From positions 1-6,737 of the forward strand of contig JBPCUN010000107.1 in assembly GCA_051011115.1 (NCBI GenBank): a DNA stretch of 6,737 nucleotides, in the 5' to 3' direction. Each line of letters opens with the position of its first letter. Within the stretch, counting starts at the first letter, position 1. This stretch comes from Profundicola sp051011115 (GTDB taxonomy: Bacteria; Bacteroidota; Bacteroidia; Flavobacteriales; Weeksellaceae). Both the position numbers and the translations under genes were made by a program. Below are positions 6,512 to 6,737 of this stretch, piece after piece. The notes beneath the pieces are model-generated. The model made no database searches. It saw nothing but the letters and a program-made list of their open reading frames with translations, and was not told where the DNA came from.

Positions 6512-6737
6512 TTACAATCCAAGCACATCTTTCATCGTGAAAACTCCTTTTTTATCGTGTATATATTCTGCTGCTCTTAAAGCTCCTAATGCAAAACCAT
6601 CTCTAGAATAAGCGGTATGCTTTAGTTCAATTGAATCAATATCTGATTCAAATTTCACGACATGTGTTCCAGGTACATTTTCTTTTCTGATGGCTTGTAT
6701 GGGAATAATATCTGTGGAAACATGATGAGTTTCTTCC
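6512..6737 (-). CDS. dapB: 4-hydroxy-tetrahydrodipicolinate reductase, C-terminal part
   Basis: DapB uses NAD(P)H to reduce the product of DapA in the lysine and meso-diaminopimelate pathway, which feeds peptidoglycan synthesis in the cytoplasm. The frame ends at TAA 6514-6512 and stays open to the window edge, giving the last 74 residues. They contain VPGTH (21-25 of the fragment), ELKHTAYSRDGFALGALRAA (37-56) and the ending GVFTMKDVLGL, which together are the characteristic C-terminal domain of DapB. The nucleotide-binding fold and the catalytic HH-x-K region would lie outside the window, so intactness cannot be judged. It is the first visible gene of the minus-strand run dapB-lepB-wbqC-peptidase, an order I recall as widespread in Flavobacteriia, where parA/parB genes often lie further upstream. 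The 59-nt gap to lepB shows no hairpin terminator. Confidence 0.93.
   Translation of the reverse strand, partial: EETHHVSTDIIPIQAIRKENVPGTHVVKFESDIDSIELKHTAYSRDGFALGALRAAEYIHDKKGVFTMKDVLGL

Overview
The window looks like ordinary core chromosome of an AT-rich member of the Flavobacteriia (Bacteroidota), perhaps Weeksellaceae-like, although the genus cannot be fixed from the sequence alone. The evidence is the gene order dapB-lepB-wbqC on one strand, the Bacteroidota-type long polytopic signal peptidase I, a lineage-typical acyl-CoA dehydrogenase (LTEHNTGSD motif), and A-rich start regions without Shine-Dalgarno sequences.

Layout. Bases 1-972 (+ strand) hold the 3' part of an acyl-CoA dehydrogenase gene. 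It converges on the next gene across a strong hairpin with T-tracts on both sides (993-1024), which probably terminates transcription from both directions. Everything after that lies on the minus strand and is read from right to left. A two-gene unit consists of a Nudix CoA-pyrophosphatase-like gene (1860-2522) followed after 19 nt by a PlsC-type acyltransferase (1046-1840, TTG start). A second, longer unit starts beyond the right edge and runs through dapB (3' end, 6512-6737), lepB (4935-6452), wbqC (4286-4879) and a secreted subtilisin-like peptidase (2652-4283). It ends at a terminator hairpin (2601-2629).

How the genes relate. The left half concerns acyl-CoA metabolism: beta-oxidation-type dehydrogenation, CoA/acyl-CoA hydrolysis by a Nudix enzyme, and acyl transfer to a lipid acceptor. 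The right half concerns the cell envelope: DapB supplies the diaminopimelate/lysine pathway, LepB releases exported proteins from the membrane, WbqC-family proteins are linked to surface glycan biosynthesis, and the S8 peptidase is itself an exported protein whose signal peptide LepB would be expected to cleave. These links are inferred from family knowledge and gene order.

I found no RNA gene, mobile element, CRISPR array, repeat family or phage gene, and no stretch above 300 bases lacks a gene. I do not see a clearly new system. The points most worth a second look are the S8 peptidase, which has a very long Asp-to-His insertion, no evident propeptide, and a start 2 nt after wbqC; and the acyltransferase, whose two catalytic-block motifs differ from the textbook form (HX5D and FPQGT).
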